Positions 27,107-35,319 of a stretch of 64,000 bases of DNA are shown here, one piece after another. Source of the stretch: Carboxydothermus islandicus. Its GTDB lineage: Bacteria > Bacillota > Z-2901 > Carboxydothermales > Carboxydothermaceae. A program made the position numbers and the translations under genes. Position 1 is the first letter of the stretch. Every line of letters begins with the position of its first letter. The notes below the pieces were generated by a model. That model did no database searches, had not been told where the DNA came from, and saw only the letters and a list, made by a program, of their open reading frames with translations. Location: contig NZ_BDJL01000007.1 of the NCBI RefSeq assembly GCF_001950325.1, forward strand, positions 12,980 through 76,979. The letters are read 5' to 3'.

Positions 27107-27126
27107 CCCCCGGCTAAAACCGGGGG
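27107..27126. terminator. Bidirectional terminator between oxidoreductase and mutase operons
   Basis: CCCCCGG/CCGGGGG over a 6-nt loop with A6 before and TTTT after, between two convergent operons. Confidence 0.9.
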
Positions 27127-27141
27127 CTTTTAATTTACTCT

Positions 27142-27549
27142 TTAATATTCTTTCGGTTTTACATTTTTCCGCACCCATTCAATAATCTCCTCTAAAGGGG
27201 TTCCCGGGGTAAAGAGCTCGGCAGCGTACCCTTTTTCTATCAGTTCCTTTTTATCATCGTCCGGTATTATTCCGCCCCCCATGACGATGATATCTCCCGC
27301 TCCCTTTTCCTCCAAAAGTTTTTTTACTTTGGGAAAAACGGTCATATGGGCACCGGATAAAATGCTGATACCCACCACATCAACATCTTCCTGAATGGCT
27401 GCCTGGACGATTTGTTCGGGGGTCTGGTGCAATCCGGTATAGATGACCTCCATACCCGCATCCCGAAGCGCCCGGGCCACCACTTTGGCGCCGCGATCGT
27501 GACCATCCAGTCCGGGTTTAGCTACCAGTACTCTTATTTTCCGTGCCAT
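27142..27549 (-). CDS. icmB: Acyl-CoA mutase small, B12-binding subunit
   Basis: 135 residues forming one cobalamin-binding domain. The lower-ligand motif DxHxxG is seen in GLDGHDRG at about residues 13-20, with GISILSGAH near 60 and [11 protein letters not shown] near 90. ATG at 27549 has AGGGAGGGGAG upstream. It follows the large subunit by 13 nt. The gene symbol assumes isobutyryl-CoA mutase, which the large subunit supports. Confidence 0.82.
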   Translation of the reverse strand: MARKIRVLVAKPGLDGHDRGAKVVARALRDAGMEVIYTGLHQTPEQIVQAAIQEDVDVVGISILSGAHMTVFPKVKKLLEEKGAGDIIVMGGGIIPDDDKKELIEKGYAAELFTPGTPLEEIIEWVRKNVKPKEY

Positions 27550-27562
27550 TTTCTCCCCTCCC

Positions 27563-29215
27563 TTAGAAAATCGGCTTTTCTTTGTATTCCCCAAATACTT
27601 CTTTTAAGCTTTGAATAATTTCCCCTTCGGTGGCATAAACCCGAACCGCATTTAAAATATACGGCATTAAATTATCCGTTCCCCGCGCCGCATCTTTTAA
27701 TTCCCGCAGGGCAATTTCCACTTTTTCATTATCCCGGGTAGCCCTTAAGGATTTTAACTTCCGTTTTTGCCGCTCTTCCACCTCGGGATCAATTTTCAAG
27801 ATCGGAATGTCGATCTTTTCATCTTCTTCTACGTATTCATTGACTCCCACGATAATCCGTTTTTTCCGCTCCACCGCCTGCTGGTAACGATAAGCCGCAT
27901 CGGCAATTTCCTGCTGGAAGAAACCTTTGTTGATGGCTTCAATAACTCCTCCCAGTTCTTCAATTTTCTTGAAGTATTTTTCCGCTTCCTCTTCCATTTT
28001 ATCGGTTAACGCTTCCACATAATACGAACCGCCCAGGGGATCAATGGTGTTAATGACACCGGTTTCGTGGGCAATTATTTGCTGCGTTCTTAAAGCAATG
28101 GTTACCGCTTTTTCCGTAGGCAGAGCTAAAACTTCATCCATGGAGTTGGTATGGAGGGACTGGGTACCTCCCAAAACCGCCGCCAAAGCTTCAAAGGCAG
28201 TACGAACGATATTATTTTCCGGCTGCTGGGCGGTTAAGCTGCATCCCGCCGTCTGGGTGTGAAATCTTAACAACCAGGACCGCGGATTCTTAGCTCCATA
28301 CTTTTCTTTCATCCGTCGGGCCCAGATGCGCCGGGCCGCTCTAAACTTAGCTATTTCTTCAAAGAAATCCATGTGCGAATTAAAGAAGAAGGAAAGTCTC
28401 GGAGCAAACTCATCTACATCAAGGCCGGCTTTAATTCCCGCCTCCACATAAGCAAAACCATCGGCCAAGGTAAAAGCTAATTCCTGAACTGCCGTGGCTC
28501 CCGCTTCTCGAATATGGTAACCGGAAATGCTGATCGTGTTCCACCTGGGCACGTGCTTGGCACCGTAAGCAAAGATATCGGTGATAATCCGCATGGACGG
28601 CTCCGGCGGGAAAATCCAGGATTTCTGCGCTATATACTCTTTTAAAATATCGTTTTGGATGGTGCCGGAAAGCTTTTCCGAAGGTACCCCCTGTTTTTCG
28701 GCACAGGCAATATACATTGCCCAGAGAACCGCTGCCGGACCATTGATGGTCATCGAGGTGCTCACCTTGTCAAGGGGAATACCGTCAAAAAGCTCCTCCA
28801 TATCTGCCAGGGAGTCAATCGCTACGCCGCAGCGTCCCACTTCTCCTTCGGCCCGCGGGTGATCCGAGTCATAACCCATAATAGTGGGCATATCAAAAGC
28901 TACCGATAAACCGGTCTGCCCTTTGGCCAAAAGCATTTTGTACCGTTCATTGGTTTCCTTGGCAGTGGCAAAGCCGGAAAACTGACGGAAAGTCCAGACC
29001 TTCCCCCGGTACATGTTGTAGTGGATTCCCCGGGTAAAGGGATATTCCCCGGGGAATCCTAATTTTTCCAGGTAATTGTGCCCCTCCAAATCCAGTGGTG
29101 TATAAAGGCTTTTTATCGGTTCACCGGAAATGGTAACAAAATCTTCATCTTTATCGGGGCATTTTTCCTGGTACTTCTTCTGCCACTCTTCATAAGCTTT
29201 TTTTAAATCATCCAT
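27563..29215 (-). CDS. icmA: Isobutyryl-CoA-type mutase large subunit
   Basis: 550 residues of the B12-dependent acyl-CoA mutase barrel, without its own B12 domain. The substrate-contact residues that separate enzymes appear as Phe79 (in RQFSGF) and Gln197 (in KEYIAQKSW). From family knowledge, methylmalonyl-CoA mutase has Tyr89/Arg207 and isobutyryl-CoA mutase Phe80/Gln198, with the same 118-residue spacing as here. It should interconvert isobutyryl-CoA and n-butyryl-CoA. Context agrees: ketoacid oxidoreductase next door, MeaB and an adenosyltransferase in the same run. The alignment was by eye. Confidence 0.85.
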   Translation of the reverse strand: MDDLKKAYEEWQKKYQEKCPDKDEDFVTISGEPIKSLYTPLDLEGHNYLEKLGFPGEYPFTRGIHYNMYRGKVWTFRQFSGFATAKETNERYKMLLAKGQTGLSVAFDMPTIMGYDSDHPRAEGEVGRCGVAIDSLADMEELFDGIPLDKVSTSMTINGPAAVLWAMYIACAEKQGVPSEKLSGTIQNDILKEYIAQKSWIFPPEPSMRIITDIFAYGAKHVPRWNTISISGYHIREAGATAVQELAFTLADGFAYVEAGIKAGLDVDEFAPRLSFFFNSHMDFFEEIAKFRAARRIWARRMKEKYGAKNPRSWLLRFHTQTAGCSLTAQQPENNIVRTAFEALAAVLGGTQSLHTNSMDEVLALPTEKAVTIALRTQQIIAHETGVINTIDPLGGSYYVEALTDKMEEEAEKYFKKIEELGGVIEAINKGFFQQEIADAAYRYQQAVERKKRIIVGVNEYVEEDEKIDIPILKIDPEVEERQKRKLKSLRATRDNEKVEIALRELKDAARGTDNLMPYILNAVRVYATEGEIIQSLKEVFGEYKEKPIF

Positions 29216-29242
29216 AAATCTCCCTCCCTTTTCTACGGAAAA

Positions 29243-30880
29243 TTATTTCTTTTTACCGAGCTTTTTGGCCCACTCCCTTTCCCTCAACTCCACCCGCCGG
29301 ATCTTACCGGAAACGGTTTTGGGTAATGCATCGATAAATTCAATCTCCCGCGGATACTTGTAAGGGGCGGTAACTTTCTTCACATGCTCCTGCAGTTCTT
29401 TAACCAGTTCCTCCGACGGAGAATATCCCGGAGCCAGTACCACAAACGCCTTGACAATTTCTCCCCGTATTTCATCGGGGCTTGCCACAACCGCCGCCTC
29501 GGCCACCGCCGGATGCTCTACCAAAGCACTTTCCACCTCAAACGGTCCTATCCGGTAGCCGGCAGCCAGGATAACATCATCGGCCCGGCCCACAAACCAG
29601 AAGTAACCATCCTCATCTTTAATAGCCCGGTCGCCGGTTAAATACCAATCGCCCCGGAACACCTCGGCGGTTTTATCGGGATTTTTCCAGTACTCTTTAA
29701 ACAGTCCCACCGGCCGCTCCGGTTTAACTTTAATGGCAATATTACCTTCCTTACCGGGCGGCAGTTCGTTCCCTTCATCGTCAATTATAGAAACATAATA
29801 ACCGGGCGCCGGTTTCCCCATTGAGCCAGGTTTTACCTCAAAGCAGGGGAAGTTCGCCACTAAGATGCAGGTTTCCGTTTGTCCGTAACCATCCCGGATG
29901 GTTAGCCCCGTTGCTTCCTTCCACACTTTGATTACCTCGGGGTTTAAAGGTTCGCCAGCAGCAACGCAATGGCGTAAATGAGGGAACTTATACTGTTTTA
30001 AATCTTCCAGAACAAAAACCCTGTAGGCGGTAGGAGGACCACAGAAAGTCGTTATAGGATATTTCGCTAAAAGTTCCAAAGTTTTTTTAGCGTCAAATTT
30101 ACCTACCGAATGGTGGACAAAAATTGCTGCACCGCAAATCCACGGTCCAAAGAAGCTGGACCAGGCCGCTTTTGCCCATCCGGTGTCTGATATATTCCAG
30201 TGCAGGTCATCGGGAGTTAAATCCAGCCAGTACTTTCCGGTAGTATAATGGCCTATCGGGTAACTGGCATGAGTGTGCACAGCCATTTTGGGATAGCCGG
30301 TAGTTCCCGATGTGAAAAAGATAATCGCCGGGTCATCGCTTCTTGTGTTTACAGTTTCATACTCCGGACTAAATTTAGCAATCTCCTCGTTAAAGGAAAG
30401 CCAGCCGTCTCTCTTGCCCACGATTACGAGATGTTTTAATACCGGTAACTCTCCTTTAATTTCTTCCACCTTGGGAGCATTATCCTCATCGGTAATTAAC
30501 ATAACCGTTTCCGCTGTTTCCACCCGGTATTTAATATCCTTCGAGGTCAGCTGAGTAGTCCCCGGAATAAAAACTATTCCAGCCCGAATTGCCGCCAGGT
30601 AAATTACCCACCATTCCGGTAATCGCGGCAAAATAACTAAAATTCGGTCCCCCTGCTTAACCCCGAGTGAATTAAAGAAATTGGCTGTCTGTTTTGATAA
30701 TTCTGAAAATTGTTTAAATGTAAAACGTCGTTCATTGCCCAAATCGTCGACCCAGAGCATAGCAAGTTTATTTGGATCTTGAGCCCAGACATCAAAAGTA
30801 TCCCGGGCAAAATTGAAATACTCGGGCACCTGGTGCCGAAATTCACGGTAAGTTTTTTCATAGTCTACCATGTTTGGCAT
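29243..30880 (-). CDS. AMP-forming acyl-CoA synthetase (acetyl-/medium-chain ACSM type)
   Basis: 545 residues. FFTSGTTGYPKMAVHTH is near 187, GYGQTETCI near 328, WYLTGDRAIKDEDGY near 411, and the catalytic lysine lies in KTVSGKIRRVELR near 523. It links an acid such as isobutyrate or butyrate to CoA, or runs in reverse to make ATP. ATG at 30880 follows AGGAGGGG. It leads the mutase genes, with a promoter and an operator-like site upstream. Confidence 0.9.
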   Translation of the reverse strand: MPNMVDYEKTYREFRHQVPEYFNFARDTFDVWAQDPNKLAMLWVDDLGNERRFTFKQFSELSKQTANFFNSLGVKQGDRILVILPRLPEWWVIYLAAIRAGIVFIPGTTQLTSKDIKYRVETAETVMLITDEDNAPKVEEIKGELPVLKHLVIVGKRDGWLSFNEEIAKFSPEYETVNTRSDDPAIIFFTSGTTGYPKMAVHTHASYPIGHYTTGKYWLDLTPDDLHWNISDTGWAKAAWSSFFGPWICGAAIFVHHSVGKFDAKKTLELLAKYPITTFCGPPTAYRVFVLEDLKQYKFPHLRHCVAAGEPLNPEVIKVWKEATGLTIRDGYGQTETCILVANFPCFEVKPGSMGKPAPGYYVSIIDDEGNELPPGKEGNIAIKVKPERPVGLFKEYWKNPDKTAEVFRGDWYLTGDRAIKDEDGYFWFVGRADDVILAAGYRIGPFEVESALVEHPAVAEAAVVASPDEIRGEIVKAFVVLAPGYSPSEELVKELQEHVKKVTAPYKYPREIEFIDALPKTVSGKIRRVELREREWAKKLGKKK

Positions 30881-30915
30881 AAAAAACCCCTCCTCTAAAA
30901 GTATTACTACTTTTA

Positions 30916-30944
30916 GTTATAATCCAAAACGTCGCTGATTCCAA
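30916..30944 (-). promoter_or_regulatory. Promoter of the acyl-CoA synthetase/mutase operon
   Basis: Minus-strand TTGGAA (30944-30939), 17-nt spacer, TATAAC (30921-30916), about 36 nt before the ATG. Confidence 0.6.
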
Positions 30945-30973
30945 TAAACTTACCGTGAACTGCAATTTTTAGG

Positions 30974-30996
30974 GGTTAAACGGTTGATTTTCCCGT
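30974..30996. promoter_or_regulatory. Inverted-repeat-like operator candidate
   Basis: GTTAAACGG and CCCGTTAAA flank 8 nt around 30974-30999, an imperfect inverted repeat upstream of the mutase-operon promoter. The TAAACGGT core matches the direct repeats at 13420-13449. Confidence 0.4.
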
Positions 30997-31577
30997 TAAA
31001 ACTCAACCCCCTTTCGGGAAGTAAGACCAAGCTCAGTAAAAGGATGCTTCTCTTCTGCAAAATAAGTAATATAGTCGGCATAAGACTTAAGGTAAAGCGG
31101 CGCTTCCCGTCCGGTAATTATCATTTCAAGATTTTCTTTTCTTTTTATCTCTTTAAGAAAAGATGTTAAACTCTCTTCAGCAATTAAATCAATCTTTGCC
31201 GCTAATGCTAATTCATCCATCACAACCAACCGGTAGGAAGAAGCATTAATTTGAGCTTTGGCCCAGAAAAATCCTTCCCGAAAAAGCTTTTTATCTTCCT
31301 GGTCCGGATTTTTAAGGTTTACGTGGCAAAGGTTACAGTTATCCATTACCGGACAGGATTTTATTCCCGTTTTAATTAACGAGGCATAAGGGCAGCTTTT
31401 CCCAAGGCAATATTTTTCAATGTCCAGTTTTTTCAGCGCTTCAAATTCCCCGTAAAACCCTTCTCCTTTTAGAAAACCAAAGTAAGCTACCTTAAATCCA
31501 TGGCCGTAAGCCCTTAAAAGCATTCCCAGTGCCGCGGTACTTTTTCCTTTTCCCGGCCCATAATAAAGATGGAGCAT
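30996..31577 (-). CDS. cobO: Cob(I)alamin adenosyltransferase, CobA/CobO type
   Basis: 193 residues. The P-loop YYGPGKGKSTAALGM is at residues 5-19 and VVMDELALA near 118 is the Walker B. It makes adenosylcobalamin, the cofactor of the mutase encoded beside it. It carries an unusual insert with four cysteines (CLGKSC, CPVMDNCNLC, residues 57-84) that could bind metal. Starts at the stop codon of the MeaB gene. Confidence 0.85.
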   Translation of the reverse strand: MLHLYYGPGKGKSTAALGMLLRAYGHGFKVAYFGFLKGEGFYGEFEALKKLDIEKYCLGKSCPYASLIKTGIKSCPVMDNCNLCHVNLKNPDQEDKKLFREGFFWAKAQINASSYRLVVMDELALAAKIDLIAEESLTSFLKEIKRKENLEMIITGREAPLYLKSYADYITYFAEEKHPFTELGLTSRKGVEF

Positions 31578-32518
31578 TACCTTCTTACCCCCAGCCGTTT
31601 TAAGAGCTCTTCAGAAGCCGCCTGCGGCGGAATTTCCTTGCGGTTTACCCTGTCAATTAAAAGTTTAATATCTTCTTCCGCTAATAAAACCTTAAGTTTC
31701 TGGTAAAGGGTGTTCATGGCTATTTCGATAATTTCCCGCTCCCGTCGTTCCTGGCGCCGCTTTTCCAACTCAGAGCTTTCCGCCAAAAAGGCAAAGTGTT
31801 TTTTTATAAGTTTTAAAAGCTCTTCCAGACCTTCGCCGGTAGTGGTAGACGTTTTAATTACCGGAGGACGCCAGACCAGTTGCTCACCTTTTAAGTCTAA
31901 CATAGCATTTACATCCGTTACCATTTTCCCGGCACCGGGTAAGTCCGCTTTATTAACCACAAAAATATCGGCAATCTCCATAATACCCGCCTTTATGGTT
32001 TGAATACTATCGCCGGCAGCAGGAGTTAAAACCACCAAAACGGTGTCCGCCACATGCATAACATCCAGTTCGCCCTGACCCACGCCAACAGTTTCCACAA
32101 TTATATAATCAAAACCAAAGGCGTCCAAAACTTTCACAACATCTTTGGTGGCTGCTGAAATTCCACCAAGGCTTCCTCTACTTCCCAGACTGCGAATAAA
32201 TACCCCTTCATCCAGCGCATGGTTTTGCATGCGAATTCTATCCCCTAAAAGAGCTCCGCCGGTAAACGGGCTTGAAGGATCTACCGCTACCACCGCTACC
32301 GTTTTCCCTTCCCGCCGCAGAAGTTCGATTAAACTATCGGTTAACGAACTTTTTCCCGCCCCCGGAGCCCCGGTAATCCCAATGATCTGCGCTCTACCGG
32401 TATGGGGATAAATTTCAGCTAAAACTTCTTCTTTTTCCGGCCCGTTATTTTCCACCAAAGAAATTATCCGGGCAAGGGCCCTTTTTTCTTTTTTCCAGTA
32501 CTGTTTTAGTAGTTCCAT
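31577..32518 (-). CDS. meaB: MeaB/ArgK-type G-protein chaperone of acyl-CoA mutase
   Basis: 313 residues. The P-loop GITGAPGAGKSSL is near 48, VDPSSPFTGGALLGDRIRM near 80, IIVETVGVGQGELDV near 138 and the GTP-specificity motif NKADL near 191. It loads adenosylcobalamin into the mutase and protects it. Coupled to the adenosyltransferase gene, a sensible pairing. Confidence 0.93.
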   Translation of the reverse strand: MELLKQYWKKEKRALARIISLVENNGPEKEEVLAEIYPHTGRAQIIGITGAPGAGKSSLTDSLIELLRREGKTVAVVAVDPSSPFTGGALLGDRIRMQNHALDEGVFIRSLGSRGSLGGISAATKDVVKVLDAFGFDYIIVETVGVGQGELDVMHVADTVLVVLTPAAGDSIQTIKAGIMEIADIFVVNKADLPGAGKMVTDVNAMLDLKGEQLVWRPPVIKTSTTTGEGLEELLKLIKKHFAFLAESSELEKRRQERREREIIEIAMNTLYQKLKVLLAEEDIKLLIDRVNRKEIPPQAASEELLKRLGVRR

Positions 32519-32620
32519 CTCCTCACCCTGCTTTCAATAATATTTTAATATTTTGACTTTTCTTAAAATACTATATGCTTTCGCTATTTTTTTTTAAATT
32601 CCTGCCTTTAAAAGAAAATT

Positions 32621-32639
32621 CCGGCTTAATTATAGCCGG
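32621..32639 (-). terminator. Terminator of the PAP2 gene
   Basis: CCGGCT/AGCCGG over a 7-nt loop, overlapping the stop codon; the minus strand continues AATTTTCTTTT. Confidence 0.65.
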
Positions 32640-33631
32640 TCGGTAAATTCCTTGAACTCATTTTTAAAAACATCATACAAACTTTTCAGCTTGGTTGCTG
32701 CTTTTTCCTGAAGCTCCATGTAACTCACCTGCTGTTTCAAGTAAGCATAATATTTTTCCGCATGGGGTGCCCCATTAATCAGTCCGCCAAGAAAAAAGAC
32801 TATTGCTAAAAAAGCAAAAGCTAATTTTTTGTAAAAATTTACCATAATTTCCCGCTCTTCTATTTGGTAGGTGTAAAAATAAACCACCCCAACTCCCAAA
32901 AAGATGCCTGCGATAATGTCAATTATCCAGTGAATTCCCAGGTAAATGGTGGAAATCACTATCAAGCCCGTGGAAACCCCCAGTACACCCGTAAGCCTTT
33001 TATCTCGAAGTTTAAAAGCTAAATAGAAAAAGCTAACCGAAAGGGCAGTGTGGAGACTGGGAAAATTGTTATTAATTCCGGAAAAGGAGCGGTACTCCAC
33101 ATTAAATTGGGGGTAGTATTTCTCTATTAAAAGTTTAATTCCCGGGTGAATCGACCAGGCTTCATATACCGGCAGGTTAACATAAAAAGGCATCGCCACT
33201 AAATAGTTGATAAGATAAATATAAAAAAGTCCGGCAATTATCGTTTTGTTATCTTTTATTAAACCGTAATAAAGGATAGCTACAAACAAAACCGGAAAAA
33301 GAAAAACGTAGACATAGCTCAACAAAAATACTAACCAGGCGGGCTGAAAGCTCTGTAACTTAATAATCAAGGGAGCTTCAATTTTGGCAATAAAGTACGA
33401 ATAAAGGTAAGAAGAAGGAAAACCACTCTCCCCTTTTAATTCCAGCACATCCAAAAGCAAGAGAAGAAGAATCCCCAGGAAATATAATAAATACTCCCTG
33501 GTAGTTAATAAGCGTTTCAGGGAAACAAAAAGGCTTTTCAGATACCCTCTAAATCCCCCGTGTAAAATAACCGTTAAGAAAAAAAAGGAAAAAAAGCTTA
33601 AGATAATTTTCCCAAAATAACTTCCAAACAC
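32630..33631 (-). CDS. PAP2-superfamily membrane phosphatase/transferase
   Basis: 333 residues with about seven membrane segments. The catalytic motifs are NNFPSLHTALSVSFF near 190 and GIHWIIDIIAG near 230, where the two histidines and Asp are the usual active-site residues. The long N-terminal membrane part resembles inositol-phosphorylceramide-synthase-like PAP2 proteins. Likely works on lipid-linked phosphate; substrate unknown. Confidence 0.82.
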   Translation of the reverse strand: MFGSYFGKIILSFFSFFFLTVILHGGFRGYLKSLFVSLKRLLTTREYLLYFLGILLLLLLDVLELKGESGFPSSYLYSYFIAKIEAPLIIKLQSFQPAWLVFLLSYVYVFLFPVLFVAILYYGLIKDNKTIIAGLFYIYLINYLVAMPFYVNLPVYEAWSIHPGIKLLIEKYYPQFNVEYRSFSGINNNFPSLHTALSVSFFYLAFKLRDKRLTGVLGVSTGLIVISTIYLGIHWIIDIIAGIFLGVGVVYFYTYQIEEREIMVNFYKKLAFAFLAIVFFLGGLINGAPHAEKYYAYLKQQVSYMELQEKAATKLKSLYDVFKNEFKEFTDRL

Positions 33632-33675
33632 TGCAGTCCCCCATCCACGGAAGTAATTTTTTATCTATAACTAAG

Positions 33676-33704
33676 TTTATATTAACACTTCCTGAAATTG
33701 TCAA
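33676..33704 (-). promoter_or_regulatory. Sigma-A promoter of the PAP2 gene
   Basis: Minus-strand TTGACA (33704-33699), 17-nt spacer, TATAAA (33681-33676). Confidence 0.82.
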
Positions 33705-33711
33705 GAAAGAA

Positions 33712-33740
33712 AAAAGCCCGGGGTTACCCGGACCTTTTTT
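33712..33740 (-). terminator. Terminator of the rubrerythrin-like gene
   Basis: A GC-rich hairpin (GGTCCGGG against CCCGGGCT, with a mismatch) followed on the minus strand by TTTTTT, right at the stop codon. Confidence 0.75.
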
Positions 33741-34164
33741 ATTTAAAGTACCTATCCAGTAAGCCTTTCAATGCCCGGGCATGTCTTGCTTCATCCCGGG
33801 AAGATTCGTCCAATGCATCATGTACTTCATCCAAACCTAATTCTTTGGCTTTTTTAGCTGCTTCTTTTTTACCTTTATTGGCTTCCATTTCACCTTTCAG
33901 CATTTTTTCGATATTTTCTTTGGTACTGGAAGAAATTTTGCCGGCAAGTTCGGCAAAACGGGCAGCATGCCAGGCTTCTTCCAAGGCAATTTTTTCGAGA
34001 ACCCGCGCTACTTCCGGCAGTCCTTCCCTTTCCGCCTGCCGGGCCATTGCCAGATATACTCCTACTTCATAGGTTTCACCTTTAAACTCACCTTCAACCG
34101 CCGCTAAAACCTCAGAGTCTTTTGCAACCCCGATTTGGTTTTCATTAATAAGCTGTAAATCCAT
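33739..34164 (-). CDS. Rubrerythrin-like di-iron protein without rubredoxin domain
   Basis: 141 residues. Di-iron ligands are visible as [19 protein letters not shown] near 24-42, [11 protein letters not shown] near 62, and [14 protein letters not shown] near 121. The C-terminal rubredoxin domain of full rubrerythrin is missing. Likely a peroxide-scavenging ferritin-like protein. ATG at 34164 has GGAGGG upstream; the 34179 start lacks this. Promoter carries a PerR-box-like palindrome. Confidence 0.85.
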   Translation of the reverse strand: MDLQLINENQIGVAKDSEVLAAVEGEFKGETYEVGVYLAMARQAEREGLPEVARVLEKIALEEAWHAARFAELAGKISSSTKENIEKMLKGEMEANKGKKEAAKKAKELGLDEVHDALDESSRDEARHARALKGLLDRYFK

Positions 34165-34183
34165 TAACCATCCCTCCATCGAT

Positions 34184-34246
34184 TTATTATTAATAATAAT
34201 TACTATTTACATTTACTATTTTAAAAAACCATCTCACTTCTGTCAA
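34184..34246 (-). promoter_or_regulatory. Rubrerythrin promoter with AT-rich palindromic operator
   Basis: Minus-strand TTGACA (34246-34241), 17-nt spacer, TAAAAT (34223-34218). Downstream, 34184-34199 is the perfect palindrome TTATTATTAATAATAA, similar in make-up to PerR/Fur boxes. The repressor is inferred. Confidence 0.65.
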
Positions 34247-34323
34247 TAGCCCTGTGGTAAAATTTTTTTCGGTATCATTTTTCCCTTCTGCAAGTTATAC
34301 TATGAGTAAAGGAGGTCATAGAC

Positions 34324-34563
34324 ATGGCAAAAATTGAGTTATTCAGTACCCCTACCTGTCCGTATTGCCGCGCAGTGCGAAATTTCCTGCAGGCAAAAGG
34401 GTTAAATTTTACCGATTACGATATTACAAAAGACCTTGATGCCTTTGAGCGGATGTTTAAAACTACCGGCTATACCACGGTACCTACATTGATTATTAAC
34501 GATAAAGAAGTTATTATCGGTTTGGATGAAGAAAGAATTTTAAAAGCGGTAAACACGCTCTAA
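34324..34563 (+). CDS. Glutaredoxin-like protein
   Basis: 79 residues in the glutaredoxin fold with active site CPYC at residues 12-15, the cis-Pro in TTVPTLII near 57, and GLDEERIL at the end. This is the small NrdH/YruB-type group found in bacteria without glutathione. AAAGGAGG lies 8 nt before the ATG. Monocistronic. Confidence 0.92.
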   Translation: MAKIELFSTPTCPYCRAVRNFLQAKGLNFTDYDITKDLDAFERMFKTTGYTTVPTLIINDKEVIIGLDEERILKAVNTL

Positions 34564-34574
34564 CTGACAAAAAA

Positions 34575-34606
34575 ACACACTCGCACCTTTTTTGGCGCGG
34601 GTGTGT
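34575..34606. terminator. Bidirectional terminator between glutaredoxin and rhodanese genes
   Basis: ACACACTCGC/GCGGGTGTGT (one wobble pair) with flanking A and T runs, between convergent genes. Confidence 0.88.
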
Positions 34607-34609
34607 TTT

Positions 34610-34993
34610 TTACTTTTCCAATTCATAGGGCCAGTTAGCAATGCCCCCTTTTAAATTGTAAACATGCTTGTAACCTTTACTCACCAGCATCTGGGCAATA
34701 CTTGCCGAACGGCTTCCGGTTTCACAAACCACCAAAATCTCTTGTTCCTTATCAATGTTTGGTAACTGCTGTTCCACTTCTCCCATAGGAATATTATGGG
34801 AACCGGGGATACGCACTTCGGCGTATTCATAAGGTTCTCTAACATCCATAATAAAAAGCATTGGATTTTCATCAATCAGTTTTTTGGCTTCACCGGGCTC
34901 TAAATCCTTATAACCTGCTTTTAAGCATCCCGTCAAAGCAAATAATAGCAAAACTATTATTGTCCAAAATACATATTTGCTCTTTGGCAACAA
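34610..34993 (-). CDS. Rhodanese-domain lipoprotein
   Basis: 127 residues. A signal peptide ends in the lipobox LTGC (Cys23), then a single rhodanese domain with DVREPYEYAEVRIPGSHNIP near 51-70 and the active-site loop VVCETGSRS near 90. It should be an outer-face sulfur-transfer protein. Cotranscribed with Lgt, the enzyme that lipidates such proteins, and with two selenoprotein candidates. Confidence 0.9.
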   Translation of the reverse strand: MLPKSKYVFWTIIVLLLFALTGCLKAGYKDLEPGEAKKLIDENPMLFIMDVREPYEYAEVRIPGSHNIPMGEVEQQLPNIDKEQEILVVCETGSRSASIAQMLVSKGYKHVYNLKGGIANWPYELEK

Positions 34994-35004
34994 AACCCCT
35001 CCCC

Positions 35005-35319
35005 TTAAAAGGTGAATAAATTTAGTAAGGTATAGCGATAAGTATAAGTTAATACTATCACAACCAGAACGGTTGCCGACCAGAGGACTATTTTGTTTAA
35101 TTTTGAACTTTTGCCTTTAAAATATGTTTCATAAAAGGCGTAACCTAAGAAAACAAAGGTAATAACCAAAAAGAAACTCCGGTAAGGGGCCAACGGCGCA
35201 AAAAACGAAAAAGACGCTCCTCCCAGACCCAGGGAGGCCAATATTACCGGTCCCACTCAGGTAATGCACCCCAAAACCGCAGTAATAACCGAAAGAATAC
35301 TGCTAATTCTCTCCCTCAT
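35005..35319 (-). CDS. MerT-like membrane selenoprotein (in-frame UGA)
   Basis: Reading from ATG 35319 gives 104 residues with TGA at 35259-35257 as codon 21, in the context GCIT-UGA-VGP. The following ILASLGLGGASFSFFAPL and two further hydrophobic segments resemble MerT mercuric transporters, whose first helix bears a Cys-Cys pair followed by GP. Thus UGA would replace one metal-binding Cys. A perfect 6-bp SECIS-like hairpin lies 19 nt downstream. ATG overlaps the end of lgt. MerT-type selenoproteins have been reported, so this is likely real; transport of mercury is not shown. Confidence 0.78.
35219..35237 (-). promoter_or_regulatory. SECIS-like hairpin of the MerT-like gene
   Basis: CCTCCC/GGGAGG pairs perfectly over loop TGGGTCT. 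The loop starts 26 nt after the UGA and has G as its second base, within bacterial SECIS limits. Confidence 0.7.
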
